A stretch of DNA of 64,000 bases from Plecoglossus altivelis (GCA_036571765.1 BROE01000001.1:11864152-11928151); one strand, 5' to 3'; shown: positions 11,151 through 34,439, counted from the stretch's first letter. Translations and numbers: made by a program. The notes: generated from the letters alone by a model not told the origin.

Positions 11151-11642
11151 ATGCCTCGTAATACTCGGGCCACGCGGGAGAAGCAACGTGACGCAAAACG
11201 CCGTGTACGAGCAGATGCGTGCGCCAAAACACTGGATGAGGAGGCCGCTCAGAAGCAAGCACACCGTCGGGCAATCAACGCTGCTTGTGCGGCTAGGGCG
11301 AGGGCGCAGGAAACGGCCGAGAAGACGGCAGCTCGTCGCGCCAGGGACGCAGCGCGCATGGCTAAGGCGAGGGCACGGGAAACGACGGAGATGACATTAG
11401 CGCGTCGTGCCAGAGATGCAGCGCGCATGGCTAAGGCGAGGGCGCAGGAAACGGCAGAGGCGAGAGCAGCCCGTCGTGCCAGAAACGCTGCGTGTGCGGC
11501 CAAGGCGAGGGCGCGGGAAACTGCAGAGAAGACAGCTGCCCGTCGTGCCAGTGACGCAGCGCGCATGGCCAACTTGAGGGCACAGAAATCAGCAGAGATG
11601 AAGGCAACGCGCCAGACACGGGGCAGTGTGCGCCATCAGTAA
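11151..11642 (+). CDS. STPR-like 23-residue repeat protein, single coding exon
   Basis: An uninterrupted 163-residue frame, MPRNTRATREKQRDAKRR..., ending at TAA. From about residue 33 it consists of five consecutive 23-residue units (33-55, 56-78, 79-101, 102-124, 125-147) plus a partial sixth, sharing the pattern A-E-x-x-A-A-R-R-A-x-D/N-A-A-x-x-A-K-A-R-A-x-E-T/S. The 23-residue period and Arg/Ala-rich composition fit the STPR (score-and-three peptide repeat) domain, a helical DNA-binding array known from silkworm FMBP-1 and found in many fish ORFs. The predicted protein is strongly basic, with no signal peptide or membrane segment. A good acceptor (TTCTTCAG at 11097-11104) lies 46 bp upstream, implying a spliced 5' UTR; AATAAA occurs at about 12227. 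The opposite strand is also open because of the repeats, but its product is less sensible. Possibly a young or mobile-element-derived gene; function unknown. Confidence 0.55.
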   Translation: MPRNTRATREKQRDAKRRVRADACAKTLDEEAAQKQAHRRAINAACAARARAQETAEKTAARRARDAARMAKARARETTEMTLARRARDAARMAKARAQETAEARAARRARNAACAAKARARETAEKTAARRASDAARMANLRAQKSAEMKATRQTRGSVRHQ

Positions 11643-13561
11643 GTTAACCGTGCGTCCGAACAAGCGGTTAACTGTTAAAATGTTAAAGATACTGATTTCT
11701 TTGAAGAGGAGATGCATGGTCGTTACAGGCAGACACTGAGAGAAACCCCACTGCTTCAATGTTCAGGGGGTGGTGTCCTTGTGTAACATATTTGTGATAG
11801 ACATAACCTTCTGCACATTCAACTATGTGAAAATGAACAGAACTCCTTTGATGACTATGCACCCAGTCCCAAACCATGTCAGGAGTAGTCAGTGCAGAAT
11901 CATGCCAAATCACCAATTGCTGTATGATGTACGTTACCCTAACAAGTGCAGAATAGTGATTTATGCATTCAGTCACACACTGAGCAACTACCCGTAGTGG
12001 GGCAATGAATGATGAGGGTCGTTAATGGCTATTGGCCATGCTACGACTGATTTAACCAATTACCTTCAGTACAGCAACTGCCCTCATTAACCTGGGGAAA
12101 TGATGATCTTGTGCTAATGAAAAGAGGGAATTAGACTCACCATCTGTTGCTGACCCGATGCCACTCATCCCTCAGTCCAGCTCATTTGAATTTCAAGGGC
12201 AATATCTGAGTGCCTAAATAAGGTTGAATAAATCTGTCCAAACCTCTGTCTTTTAACATACAGCATCCAGTATGGTGGGAAAGCTGTTGGTGTCAGTTAG
12301 GCCCTAGGTTATGTGACATAGACGTGCTCTTTGTTGTTGAGACGTTTTTACACTGGATTTCAAACAGCCCCATAAATTCACCACTATGTGTCTGCGAATA
12401 GTGGTCGAGTGAAAGATTTATTTCAAAATGTGGTTTACTCCATTAAATTATATCTTTACTGTACAACGGAACAAATGAAGACACGTACTAGTCATCACAT
12501 TCCCAACTACTGTACGTGCTGCCTCTATAAAATAGTCTTTCGCTTCGATTTTTCCAACCATGAACAGAACCATTCCATAATAATGCCTTTTGTGTTTGTT
12601 TTTCGATCCACAGCCCTGACAAAACAACAATCTTCTCATCTTGAAGAAATCTCATTTTGATTTTTGCCAACAAAAAAAAGACACATCTTTTATCTCTTCT
12701 TAACGTGGACAGAGGACGACAGAACAGTCACATTACTCGACGTTGTATTTGATGAAACATTACTTTCTTATACACCAAATAAACCACAACAGATTGATAT
12801 GAATGATTCCTGCCCAACGACTGAAGAAAGAAAATGTGATAGTTACACGTTTGCCTTATGGTCTGAGCAGATTCGCCCAGATAAAAATGACTCAGCCCTC
12901 AAGGCCAATGTCATAATAAAGTCAACAAGCGCAATGTTTTTGAGTCTCTTTTTTTGCAGTCGTGTTCTTCATTTCCTTTCATGATTAAGGTCGTCCGGGC
13001 CATGATGATGCTGGTATCGAGTCTTACAACTCCCAATAATGCTTCTTTTTGTTCACCTGAAGGAAAGACCAAAAACAAACAAAAATCACAGGTATCATCC
13101 CCATCTTTCTCAGAACTGCAGAAAAAAACTGAAAGCTTTTCTGACATCATCAAAAGTCCTCAATAAGTTTTCTAAAGAAGAATCATGGGAACTTTAACAT
13201 GTGTTTGCTGCAGTAAAAAAGATTTAAAAAAGGGGGGGGGGGAAGTTACTGAAAGATAGTGAAAAAGCAGTTCTGCTGATGTTCAGAGACACAATGTCTA
13301 TGACATTTAATGACATTATTTTCATAGTTTGGTTAGGATAAAAACAGTTACTTGAAAAATACAATGGATTGATTGTATACTGCAAAAAGTCAAACATACC
13401 TAAACCTGTTCAGTTATCTATGTCCGATATGTGGTTTTCTATCTGAAAGCCGGAAAAAAACTGTTAATAGCCCTTTAATTCCACCCACCTTCTTGTCAGG
13501 CAGACATATATCAGTGACTCAGATAAATACATAATTCAAAGTTTAAAATTTCCGTCTGATG
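11643..13561. other. Intergenic DNA between STPR ORF and ralyl 3' end
   Basis: Contains an AATAAA near 12227 that could end the STPR transcript. The part nearest 13561 is the likely ralyl 3' UTR (minus strand), with ATTAAA-type signals near 13473 and 13305. A poly(G) run lies near 13232. Short frames such as 12664-12984 look random. Confidence 0.45.
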
Positions 13562-23805
<10,244 letters not shown>

Positions 23806-24429
23806 CTACACATGCACACAAGCCAGCTGAGGAGACAGGAAGAGGTCAGGGCTAGAGGGGCGGGGTTAAGAGGACTAGGGCGTGACACGCAAACAATCAT
23901 GCTCTCGCACACTCTCGTATTTCTTTTTCCGAACTGTTTCGCGGTTCGCTGTTTGGTTGACTTGAAATACAGAATGCTTTTATTCTTCATGGTGTCCAAC
24001 CAAACAGCCTTTCTGTTACTGTGTCATTTCATTATCAGCCCCCGCAGGACAGTCCTGAGATGGGGGTGTTGTCCGTGTGAGACAGACGCTGGAGTGCAGG
24101 AGGTGAGGGAGGCCTCAGCTCCGGAGGAGGGAATCAAATTTGCCGATCCAAAATGGACGAGCGTTCACACGCCTTCGTGCACTTTGTCGCGCTCGCTTCC
24201 CATCCCCGCCCCCACACCTTCTCTCTCCGCCTCTCACCTTCACCTTCGGTGGCAGGAGACTAATCGCATCTGGGAGGAGGCCTTGCTCAGAGGTGTGGTT
24301 TGTGTCTCGTATACACGAGAGCTTTGTCATTAATCTTAATACGTAGCTGATGGTGAATCCATGCCAATGACCAGAACAGCAAACTTTTTGAAAATGAACA
24401 AGGGGGGAACACAAAGTGTCCTTGTTTTT

Positions 24430-24504
24430 TATTTATATATATATAAATAAATAAAAATATATATATATATAATATATATATATTATATATATATTGATGA
24501 TGTT
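24430..24504. repeat. (AT)n microsatellite 1
   Basis: TATATA tract with several palindromic arms, flanking the first copy of the 398-bp duplication. Confidence 0.9.
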
Positions 24505-24902
24505 ATATATTTACTCAAAGAGTACTAAATTGACACTGCTTGGGCCAAACTCTAACAAGGCATCTTGACGGAGAGTCTTCCCACTTGTCTCCCATCCCCC
24601 CACATCCAGCCCCCTACTCTAATTACAATCAATTTCCACTCGAATTTTCTAGGTTCACAAGCATTGCCACTCCAATAAGCATCACACCTTTCCATAAGGA
24701 ACCTATTAAAGAAAGCTACTCAAAAGGTAATTGGTTCCTGGAATCTTCCTTCAACAATTCCTTTTTTTTCGTTCTTTTTTGGGGGGGCCAGGAAGTATAT
24801 ATCATGCAATAATAATAAGACCAAAGCAATTACCAGCCTGCCTTGCACACATCTCACAGGCCAAGTATAGTCATGACAAGTGGTATTATGTCACCATGCC
24901 TC
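24505..24902 (+). repeat. Exact direct duplicate, copy 1 (398 bp)
   Basis: Base for base the same, as far as I can read, as 25058-25455, at an offset of 553 bp. It contains a frame (MGQTLTRHLDGESS...) repeated unchanged in copy 2 that has no recognisable homology. Confidence 0.93.
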
Positions 24903-24990
24903 CAAAGATCAAATAACATTCAGAAGTAAGACAAACATACAGATCAGCACTCAAGAACAAATAAAAACACCAAGCACAAAAATCAACAAA

Positions 24991-24992
<2 letters not shown>

Positions 24993-25024
<32 letters not shown>

Positions 25025-25057
25025 TACTATATATATATATATATATATATGATATGT
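24993..25057. repeat. (AT)n microsatellite 2
   Basis: TATATA tract that precedes copy 2 just as microsatellite 1 precedes copy 1. Confidence 0.9.
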
Positions 25058-25455
25058 ATATATTTACTCAAAGAGTACTAAATTGACACTGCTTGGGCCA
25101 AACTCTAACAAGGCATCTTGACGGAGAGTCTTCCCACTTGTCTCCCATCCCCCCACATCCAGCCCCCTACTCTAATTACAATCAATTTCCACTCGAATTT
25201 TCTAGGTTCACAAGCATTGCCACTCCAATAAGCATCACACCTTTCCATAAGGAACCTATTAAAGAAAGCTACTCAAAAGGTAATTGGTTCCTGGAATCTT
25301 CCTTCAACAATTCCTTTTTTTTCGTTCTTTTTTGGGGGGGCCAGGAAGTATATATCATGCAATAATAATAAGACCAAAGCAATTACCAGCCTGCCTTGCA
25401 CACATCTCACAGGCCAAGTATAGTCATGACAAGTGGTATTATGTCACCATGCCTC
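25058..25455 (+). repeat. Exact direct duplicate, copy 2 (398 bp)
   Basis: Repeats 24505-24902; the match ends sharply at CATGCCTC in both copies. Confidence 0.93.
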
Positions 25456-25547
25456 ATTGTGAAGCTGGAGTGTGTGTGAAGTGTGCCAGAACCCGAGGCT
25501 GAAGCAGTTGTGGACATGAGTCTGATAGCTTGCCACGTCCTTCAGTC

Positions 25548-25558
25548 CACACACACGC

Positions 25559-25595
<37 letters not shown>

Positions 25596-25615
25596 AACAC
25601 ACGCACACACAGGCA
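25548..25615. repeat. (CA)n microsatellite
   Basis: Interrupted ACAC tract of about 65 bp. Confidence 0.9.
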
Positions 25616-26825
25616 GACAGACAGAAACAGTTCTCCCTTGGTCTCTATTTCTGATACACAAAAAGATTCATGCAAAAAAAACACAAAAAACCTCACACGC
25701 TATAGTTCAAGGTTATGTGATTTGAATCATTAATGTACATTTCTGTTCATTTCACCAGTGGTCAGCTTTGTGCACGGGCACATAATGAACCTCCTGTGAT
25801 AAGTGGAGTTAGAGTATGTTACGTATGAAACTCCGAGGCCATGCTGTTATATCCATTAGACCTAGTCTGTAGAGACTAGCCCATTACCGGGCTAATCAAC
25901 CAGGCGGGATACATGTTAAGTAGGTTTAATTGAGAGAAAAATGAGAGCTAGCTTGCCTCTGTTCATGCTAACTGGCAACATCATATTAGTCTATTGGTGG
26001 CAATTGGGAGTACTTCTTTGGGCGGTAAGCAATAAAGAACGTGTTGTATAGCCATGTTGGTTGTTGAAGACGTACACCCGTACGTTATCTTCGAACAGTG
26101 TCAAAGGTTGCGGACGACAAAACGTCAACCAATGAGATTTTGAGGTCGCAGCCACCTGTTGTACAGATCGCATTTCAATAGATTCTTCAATCCGTTCGCC
26201 CACATTGACGCGGAAATCTCCGTTGCTTCCGATAACTAGACTGCAACTCCGCTTAATCGTATCGTTTCTCCGAATATAATTTTCAGTTACTAACTTAATA
26301 AAAAAAGATCAGAGCATGGCGATTTTCAGTCATTGCTACAGCACGGTGGAAGGGTTGTCCAATCTGAAAAAAAAGAGAACTTCAAAGGGTTTCTTTACGA
26401 TATTCATGAGGCTTCAAATCCTCAAAGCCTTTTAAAAAGCATAACAAGACTGCTGGCAAACACACATGGAGACTGTCCCAGTCTAGTGGCACTTCAGCAT
26501 TGCTTCAAACCAGCTCCAGAGATATTCTCAAAGACAGAGAACGTTTCCAATCTTACGCTTGGCTCTTGGCTCAAATGATTAATAATATGTTCTCTAATGC
26601 GTTGTTGATGCCGTCTATTAAAACCTACCCATTGTTCTCGTGTTATCCCCAAAACAGAAGCGCTGACTAACTAGCCAAGAGTTTATTCGGGAGTCTTTTA
26701 GCTTTCGCAGACTTGAGGATGGAGTCTCAACTGTTAACTGCGATCATGCCAAGGATTACTGCATCACAGGCCCTTCAACGCAATTAGACCTCAGGCAAAA
26801 GTAAAGTATTTGGATTCTCCTGGGG

Positions 26826-26913
26826 AGAAACTGGGGGCGGGAGATGGGGGGATGGGGGAAGAGGGGGGAGGGAGGGGAGGGGGAAGAGAGGGGAGGGAGG
26901 GAGGGGAGGGGGA
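26826..26913 (+). repeat. Purine-rich G-run tract
   Basis: Many GGGG and GGGAGGG runs separated by single A or AGA on the plus strand; potential G-quadruplex or triplex-forming DNA. Confidence 0.8.
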
Positions 26914-27855
26914 GGTTAGGAAGGCCCTTTTAGCACTCACAGCCTTCCTCAGAGTGACTCACTGTGCTGTCTGCCAGTGATGAAACAGCCCTGTGTTCGA
27001 TGACATCCATGACATACAAGGAACAGGAACACTCCTCACTCTCCTGCAGTGCTGTGTGCGGTGCGTCTCATCCCCCATAATATGTTGACAGCTGACAGCT
27101 GAAAATGCCCGAGCCTATGTATCATTATTAAGGGAGATGCTAGTCTCTGACTTGCCTACTTCTTCATTCATTTCCTGTCAACAGTGCGATATCAACATTT
27201 GTCTCACATGCTGAAGGGTGAAGGACTTATTGTTGCATTGTCAGGAATGCACCCTTCGCCACGGTTCTGAAATGACGGTTCTTTTATCATTTCAAGTTGG
27301 TTCATTCTGCGAATATCTCAGATTTGGTTAAGAAACAGCCAAATGGATTGTTTGGGAAATTGGACTCCTGTATGGAGAATCAGGCATTTGAATTTACACA
27401 CTTATACAGTTAAATGTCTCACTGGTACAATGCAAGGCCACTCTATTTATAATGTTCTGTCCTTTAAAAAAAACAATTACCTTTTCATCATGCTGTCCTA
27501 CATCCTTGTACCATTGCAGTCTTGAGTTATTCAGCTGATACCTTGACAACAGAGCAGCTATTGCTGAATCATTAAAAATACTTAAATTAGCAATTAGGGC
27601 TAAAATCATAGAGGTATTTACTATCTCCCTCTGGATCTGGTACAACAGAACTCAGATTAGTCTAATCACTCCTTCAGGACCAAAGCAATCTGCTGCCTCA
27701 CTCACCTACACTAACATTGCAGGATGTGATGACAAACTCGATTTTAGAGTCGATTGACTTAAGCTATACAGTATCGACATCCAAACAAATCCTATTCCTA
27801 TGCTTCATACTCTATTAGTATCAAGTTGGGATGGTGCTTCACATTAACATAGCGG

Positions 27856-28006
27856 GAGACAAAGACAGAGAGAGAGACAGAGAGATAGAGAGAGAGAGAG
27901 AGAGAGAAAGACAGATAGAGAGTGAGAGAGAGATGACAGACAGACAGAGAGGCAGAGAGAGAGAGAGAGGCAGAGAGAGAGAGAGAAAGAGAAAGAGAGA
28001 GACGAT
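27856..28006. repeat. (GA)n/GACA repeat
   Basis: AGAGAG with GACAGA interruptions. Confidence 0.9.
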
Positions 28007-28571
28007 GTATCACATCGCAGTGGGTTCAAATCCAGCCAAGGCCCTTTGCTTCATGCTCTCTCTGTCTCTTGCCTTTCCTATCGTTCTATACAGTCACCAT
28101 AAAAATAATAAAGGTAGAAATGCCCAAAGATATATCTTTAAGAGAGAGAAGGCAGGGGGGCGGTACAATGGTTGGGTTATGGGAGGAGAGGACTTCAAAA
28201 AGGGGAGAGAGGGGCCTTTTCAACGCCAATCATCTTCCAGGATCTTAGGACTGGGCCAAGGACCAGAATATCAAAGACCAAACTGCAGGAAAGACACAGA
28301 TAGTGTATAGGGGTTAGCAGTGAGTCACTGTACATCTTCATATATTTACATATTCCTTTTTTCTCTGTCCAATATTTTAGATTGCATTTTATTTCGCATT
28401 CGTTTGTGTAGAACGAGCGTGCATATTCCAACAGCCCGACGTCTCCCCCTTCTGTTAACGATGCTCCTCGGACCGTAGAGACAGTGGGGGAAACACCCAA
28501 GAGGGTTATGGGGACGCATTCTGATTCCGATTTCAAAACAGATAGGCTACACACAGTATGACACCACAGAC

Positions 28572-28808
28572 AGATGTAGGGAGAGGGAGAGAGAGGGAGA
28601 GAGAGAAAGAGAGGAAGAGAGAGAGAGGACAAGAGAGAGAGAGGAAGAGAGAGAGGGAGAGAGAGAGGAAAAGAGAGAGAGGAAGAGAAAGAAAGAGAAG
28701 AGAGAGAGGCATAGAGAGAGAAAGAGAGAGAGGGAGAGAGAGAGGAAGAGAAAGAAGAGAAAGAAAGAGAGAGAAGAAGAAAGAGAGGAAGAGAGAAAGA
28801 GAAAGAAA
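28572..28808. repeat. (GA)n/GGAGA repeat
   Basis: About 235 bp of near-pure purine on the plus strand, built of GAGAGA, GGAAGA and AAAGA units. Confidence 0.9.
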
Positions 28809-30334
28809 TGCGGCCTGCTGAAGACGCTGATAATCAGTTTGATAAATCATATCTGCATCTAATCATTAGAAATTGCTTTGAGGAATAACTGCTTACAGTA
28901 GATGTAAGCTTTGATAATGTGTGTGATAGCTCATCTCAGGAACTTTGTTTTTCACACTGTCCTGAAGTCACCCGGTAAATACATTAGTTCCACATTTCTA
29001 ATAACTCTTCAAATATTAAAACACAACCAGCACCAGGATGTGAAGTGCTTAACACTTAATCTTGTCAGTAACGAGTAATGCCCCTCATAATGGAGTAGAA
29101 CATTTGGATTCCACGCAACATGAAAGCCAAAATCAACAATGCCTTGCAAATGGTTTTCGGCACTTAAAAACGTAAGCATTCCAATATAGTACATTGTAAT
29201 AATGGAATGTGTTTCAAAAAACTATAATATATCATATGAGGTCTCCCCAATCGCCAAGCTGAAACAGAGACATGAAGCAAGGAGTACACAGAGTCTCCTG
29301 CTGTCTCGTTTGCACCGTGCCAAAGGCCCAGTGAACATATGCCATGCTTTCACGTACCTCTTGGCACACGGATATTTCTCCATTTCTTTAATTCCTCTCT
29401 TGTGTGGATGCCAAATATAGCTTCCATTCCACCAGGCTAAAGTAACTAGGTCACTGACACTATGGGTAATTAGCTGATAACACAATATGGCTCGGCTTTT
29501 AAGTGGACAGACAGAGGCAATGTGACATTGGGCAACACCAACACTGGGTTCTGTAGATTAAATATCTGTAAACAGGGCAAGAGGCAATGTCCGTAGGCTG
29601 AATTCAGTCAAACTTTATAGGCCTGCGGTTGTTGTTTTTATGTAGTGGTCGTTGTCACCCATTGGCTAAATTAAATCTTAGAATGGATTGGAAACTGGGA
29701 GATACTCGATTTGGAATTCAGTCCCCTGATAGGTTAACACTTCAAGGTTTTTTTTCTTCATGTTTACGAGAGCAGAGGCCTTGTCTAGTAACAAACACAC
29801 CGCATACACATCAACTCAACGGAATCCATGGAACAGAATGCGTGAATCAGAACGCTGTCTATGGTGCTGAAAGATGTGCCGCTTAGAACTCTGGAGGAAT
29901 GGAACTGACCATGGTTCTGAAACATATAAGGCACGACGTGAAGGGTAAGGTCTGTTTATGGCTCTGCACCAGATATAGTATGCACAGCAGAGGCATTGCA
30001 TATTCAGTTCTCTGAGGGTTTGTGAGGCCATGCTAAAACAGATAGATCCCATCTGAGTTGTTTTGTTGAACATGGCATTTTCATGATGAGTGGAACACAC
30101 TGAACTTACACTCAACACAGGAAATGGAATAGGGTGCACTGAGAATGGGTACTGTAGCATTTATAATTCATTGAAACGCCAGTTTAAACGGTTATAAATA
30201 CATATGTTCAGAGAAGCATATACAGGCAAAAGCTCTCACGTACGCGTAGACGCACACCAACACAAACACATACGACACAGAGGCACAGTCACACACACAC
30301 TGTGAGGCTCTCAGTCCGAGCTTGTCTGGTTTCC

Positions 30335-30475
30335 ACTAGGATACCTGGGGAGTGCCTGGGGATACCTGAGGAGATACCTGGACCTGATGGTGCCTGGGGA
30401 GATACCTGGGGAGATACCTGGACCTGATGGTACCTGGGGAGATACCTGGGGAGATACCTGGCCCTCAGGGTGCCT
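30335..30475. repeat. GAGATACCTGGG minisatellite
   Basis: Nested units of about 20 and 40 bp (GGGGAGATACCTGG, GACCTGATGGTACC). On the minus strand the units repeat CCAGGTATCTC. Confidence 0.85.
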
Positions 30476-31653
30476 GGTATTCCCCACCCCACCACAGAAC
30501 AGAAGTTCCTTCCTCCAACAAACTTTGTCCACACTCAGAGCTCATAGACATTCATTTCAGAAGAAGCATTCAGAGCTTGTTTCCCTCAGTTGTCGTTCCA
30601 GGCCCAGTCTCACCCAGCGTCCCCAGCCAGAGATAAGTATTGTTTGCATTAAAGCATATTTCATGCTTGGTTTCCCCCACCTGTTCCCAGACCAGCCTGC
30701 CTGTCTGCCTGTCTGTCTTCAGGTCTGAATGGCGCAATGGATTTCTTCCCTATCTTCAGTTTAACTAAAGTTGAGCTTAGAAATAATTGGGAGGAAATGG
30801 AATTCTAATGTTATTCATTCATTGAGACAAATATAGCCTGCGAAAATGGTTTTGTTGTCAAGGTCAAGTGATTGATCATATTTGTTAATTAGGCGACCTC
30901 TGTTTGTATTTGCATACGAAATTATACCGCATAACTGTAGGTCCACTGCACCACCTGCAGTACTGTTGACTTTAACACACTCAATTCTACCCATTTAGTG
31001 TATAGCCTATTGTTTTAATTATTGTATATGACATTATAAGTTAAGGGTCCAATTTACAACATTAGTACTTACGTTTAAAAAGTTAATTAGAAATCGAATA
31101 TTATATACAATGCATCGATGGGAATTGTATCCTAAGGATATTTTCATGACGGGAATGTTAATTTGATCATAAATAGATCTTTAACGAAGTTTTACGAAAA
31201 CAGTACGGACTTGACTTGAAAGTAAAGTGGCTTAAAAAGTAAAAAAGCAACTCGAATGAAAGTTAAATTCTCACCTAAGCCAAAAAGAAAATCCTCTACG
31301 GTGAAAATCAAAACACTACATTTTCAGCACTGAGAACAACAGCAGGAACATGGAGAAAGACCAAAATCACACCAAAATAAGACATGACAAAGAAAAGGTA
31401 AGAAAGAATAAAAGGCTGCGTCTTTCTGATTGGGCTGATTCTGAGAGGAAAAAAATACGAAAAGGGTTGTGAGCACGTATTTATCAGCGGCTGTCGCCGG
31501 AGCCCCAATATTGTGCGTCCAAGATTTAAATCATTGCATGCAGAAAATGAGAAAACACGCGTAAAACCATAATTTCCCATGTCGACACACCAAGACAAAG
31601 AAGAAAAAGAGGATAAAAATATGTTACGAAAATGTCAGGAAAAATGTACTCAC

Positions 31654-31790
31654 CGAGCGGGAGTAAAATGTTTCAATTAAAAACAAATTGGGCGTAAAGC
31701 GTTGTGTGGCGTTGTGTAAGCTCGTGTGTCGAAGCTCAAGCTCTGCGTCCCTCGCGCTCTCATTCTCTGCCTCTGACTCTGTCATGTGAC
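31654..31790 (-). other. ralyl: Candidate 5' UTR exon and promoter of ralyl
   Basis: A consensus donor (CG then GTGAGTAC) follows position 31654 on the minus strand. Upstream on that strand the DNA is CpG-richer than its surroundings, with several CG dinucleotides between 31690 and 31765. RALYL genes are known to have spliced non-coding 5' exons, and this is the best candidate upstream of the ATG exon. The 5' limit is arbitrary. Confidence 0.3.
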
Positions 31791-33358
31791 AGGGGATTGG
31801 ATTGGTCAGTTTTTGAATTTATCCACGCTTTCCACAGCCAAAGTATTCACTGTAAAGCCTTTCTTCACGCATGTGGTACTGTACCAACAGGAGCTATCCC
31901 ACACGAGATTTGCAGCACTCTTCGTGGTTCACGATGGGTTTTGATTGGACGATTTAGACCAATTCCTATGAGAATATATCGAGAGCGAGATCAGGCCGTT
32001 TCAAAACATTCTACAAAATAGCCTTTACCTTACCTGGTGTGCTACAGCATTATCAAATACAAAGTAATCCAATGTCATTACTTAAACAAATTCGTGATTA
32101 TTTCTCAAACTAAATAGTGTGCACTAACAGGTCACTTCAGTATTTAACTGTAGACAAAATGTTGTACATGGATCAAATCTTCAATCGCTATGTGCTATGT
32201 GATAGGTAGACCGCCAGTAGATAGTGACTATTACCAATTATTGGCCAATTTAGTCCATCTATGTATTAGAACGGCGTGATTTCATATTGCACTGCTCTGT
32301 TTGTATTGTAGGATTGAGATTCAGGGTTCTTTTTTCTTCCATTTTCTTTCTATTTGTCATGAAAACACACACTTGGTAGTAAACTCCAGCAGAGACAGTG
32401 TGACACAAAGGTCATATCCAGGTAAGACGTAAAACGTTCACTAAGATATCGTCTTGGGTAAGTTAAGTGAGGGGAACGCAGACCTATTCAGTTCACGCTC
32501 GCTGAAAAACACATTTCTGGAGGCCATTCCAATTCCAGACAAACATGGGACTAGCGAGGATTGCAGCTTTATCGTTTCATCTCCTTCCACTTTCCTCTGT
32601 CCAGTGCACATGGTAATGCCTTGGCCCTGCTCCTGAGCATGTGATTGGGATAAACAAACAGTAGCTGGCAGATAGCTAACCTGCTCAGCTAGCTTCCCTG
32701 GCACCCCTGTCCGTGTCCATGTGTCTGTTGAGCTACAACACCGTTGGGCGTTCAGGAGGAGTGTTGAGGGCGATCGGGCTGTTGTACTTTCTAACCCTAC
32801 CTCATAAGGAAACGTGTAGCGTGTTACTACGGTGAGCAACTGTGCGGAACATTCCGTGGTGAGGAACTGTGAGGAGAGTCTGTTCTGTACCGTGGCGTTC
32901 CGTGAGGAACATGCATTCTAGAGTGTAGAAAGTCTGTTGTACAGTTCCTGTTGCGTCGAAGCAGAGCTGTAACTAAAGGAAGGAGAGAGAGATTAGATAG
33001 AATACAAGGAAAAGTGGGCAAAGTGTCTATTAGTTTGGCTCTCGCACAAAAGCCCTCTCGGATACATTGTTTCATTGTAAGATAGATAAACACTTTAAAA
33101 TGGAGTACGCTGTACTATGTACTGTAGCTAGTGCGGGGGTGTGCAAAAGAAAGAAAACATCAACAATTGAAAATTATGACAGAAACCCAATTGAATTGAG
33201 TTTTTTTTTGTGTGATTTTCGCGAGGGCCTGTCCTTGATCCGTTAGGGTGTGATTCAAGAAAAAAAACCACCACTTACTCAAAGTTAACGTCAGTAAAAG
33301 GCTGTATTCTTTCTCTTGTACCTTTCCTGCTGTGTACAACCTGGAGCTACTTTAGCGC

Positions 33359-33421
33359 ATGTGTGAATGTGTGTGTGTATGTGTATGCGTGTGTGTGTGT
33401 GCGCGCGGCGCGCGTGTGCGC
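33359..33421. repeat. GT/GCGC-rich simple repeat
   Basis: (GT)n passing into alternating GCGCGC, a possible Z-DNA-forming purine-pyrimidine tract. Confidence 0.85.
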
Positions 33422-34439
33422 GACCAACGAAGTGAAAACCTTATAATATGTTTACACACTGACATTTCCCAGGATCTGTCAGGTTTCTCACTGAAACAAA
33501 ATACACTTGACATTCTAAGACACACTCCACTACGCTGTCACGGCTGTCATACCACACAACACCAAGAAATCACAACCACATAAACGATACCATGGTGAAA
33601 TGGTTCACTCCATGAAATGCGATTTAACCTTCCTCTGCACTGGTTCAAAACAACAAAAAAAGCATTATTCTAGTCGACAGCGAGACAAACTGGTCACATA
33701 TGCTGAGGAAGAAAAACAACATGTTCCATATAGGAAAGTCATCGTCACTTCCCTGTTTTAGCTGCAGTAATGCTTTAGATAGGTAAAACCCAGATCTGAG
33801 CCTTCTACTTTAGAGGTCAGTCATTAAGATCATCTTTCCCGACTCTATTCCTCCTAACTGTTGGAGTTTGTGTCCATCTGGTTCGTTGTGATCTCAATCT
33901 GGCCTCCCATATGGTGGCTGCAAAAACCCTAATGGTGTCCACAATGAGGAAGAAACTACTATCAGTTCAACTCAAAATGTCAACCCCGTTTTAGAGAAGT
34001 GGCGCGGCTCGTATGTATTCCAATGCTGAGGTGCACAAACAAATGACGATGAATGATCATTTGCGATCTGAATGGTCAAACAATGATCTGTTGTCCTTCG
34101 AGTGAAATGAGTCAAACTAACATGATGAACCTGTTGTTTGTCTTGTGGGGAGTAGGGGTACGGGGGATTGGAATGGACGGTATTGGCACTGTTTTGAAGT
34201 GGTCAGGAAGTCAATAATGCCCAGGTGAATAGAGCCAGCTCCTTCCAAACGTGGCTCCTGCTTGATGCACGAAAGGGTGTTGGTAACCCAGATTTGGGAT
34301 GTACTGCAAATGTTGCATGTCTTCCCCACTATCTCTCTCGCACCTCCTCTGCACTTCCTGTCTCTATTTGGTAAAAAAAAGAAGAAAAAGATGAAACTAT
34401 AAAGGTGGGAAAGTCTAACCCCCACCCGCCTACCCTTAC

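Larger units (their letters stand above)
23806..31653. other. ralyl 5' intron (or upstream DNA)
   Basis: No coding exon recognised. It carries the exact 398-bp duplication, AT and CA microsatellites, G-rich and GA-rich tracts and a minisatellite, listed separately. The rest is AT-rich single-copy-looking DNA without clear features. Confidence 0.5.

Noticed and set aside
12664..12984. 106-codon plus-strand frame near the ralyl 3' end
   Set aside because: AT-rich, no recognisable family and no supporting context; probably random within the 3' flank.
24540..25365. Twin 90-codon frames MGQTLTRHLDGESS... at 24540 and 25093
   Set aside because: The repetition comes from the exact DNA duplication. 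The peptide has no recognisable domain and spans a poly(T)/poly(G) stretch.
27798..28850. Ser/Leu- and Arg/Glu-rich frames around 27800-28850
   Set aside because: Translations of GA/CT simple repeats.
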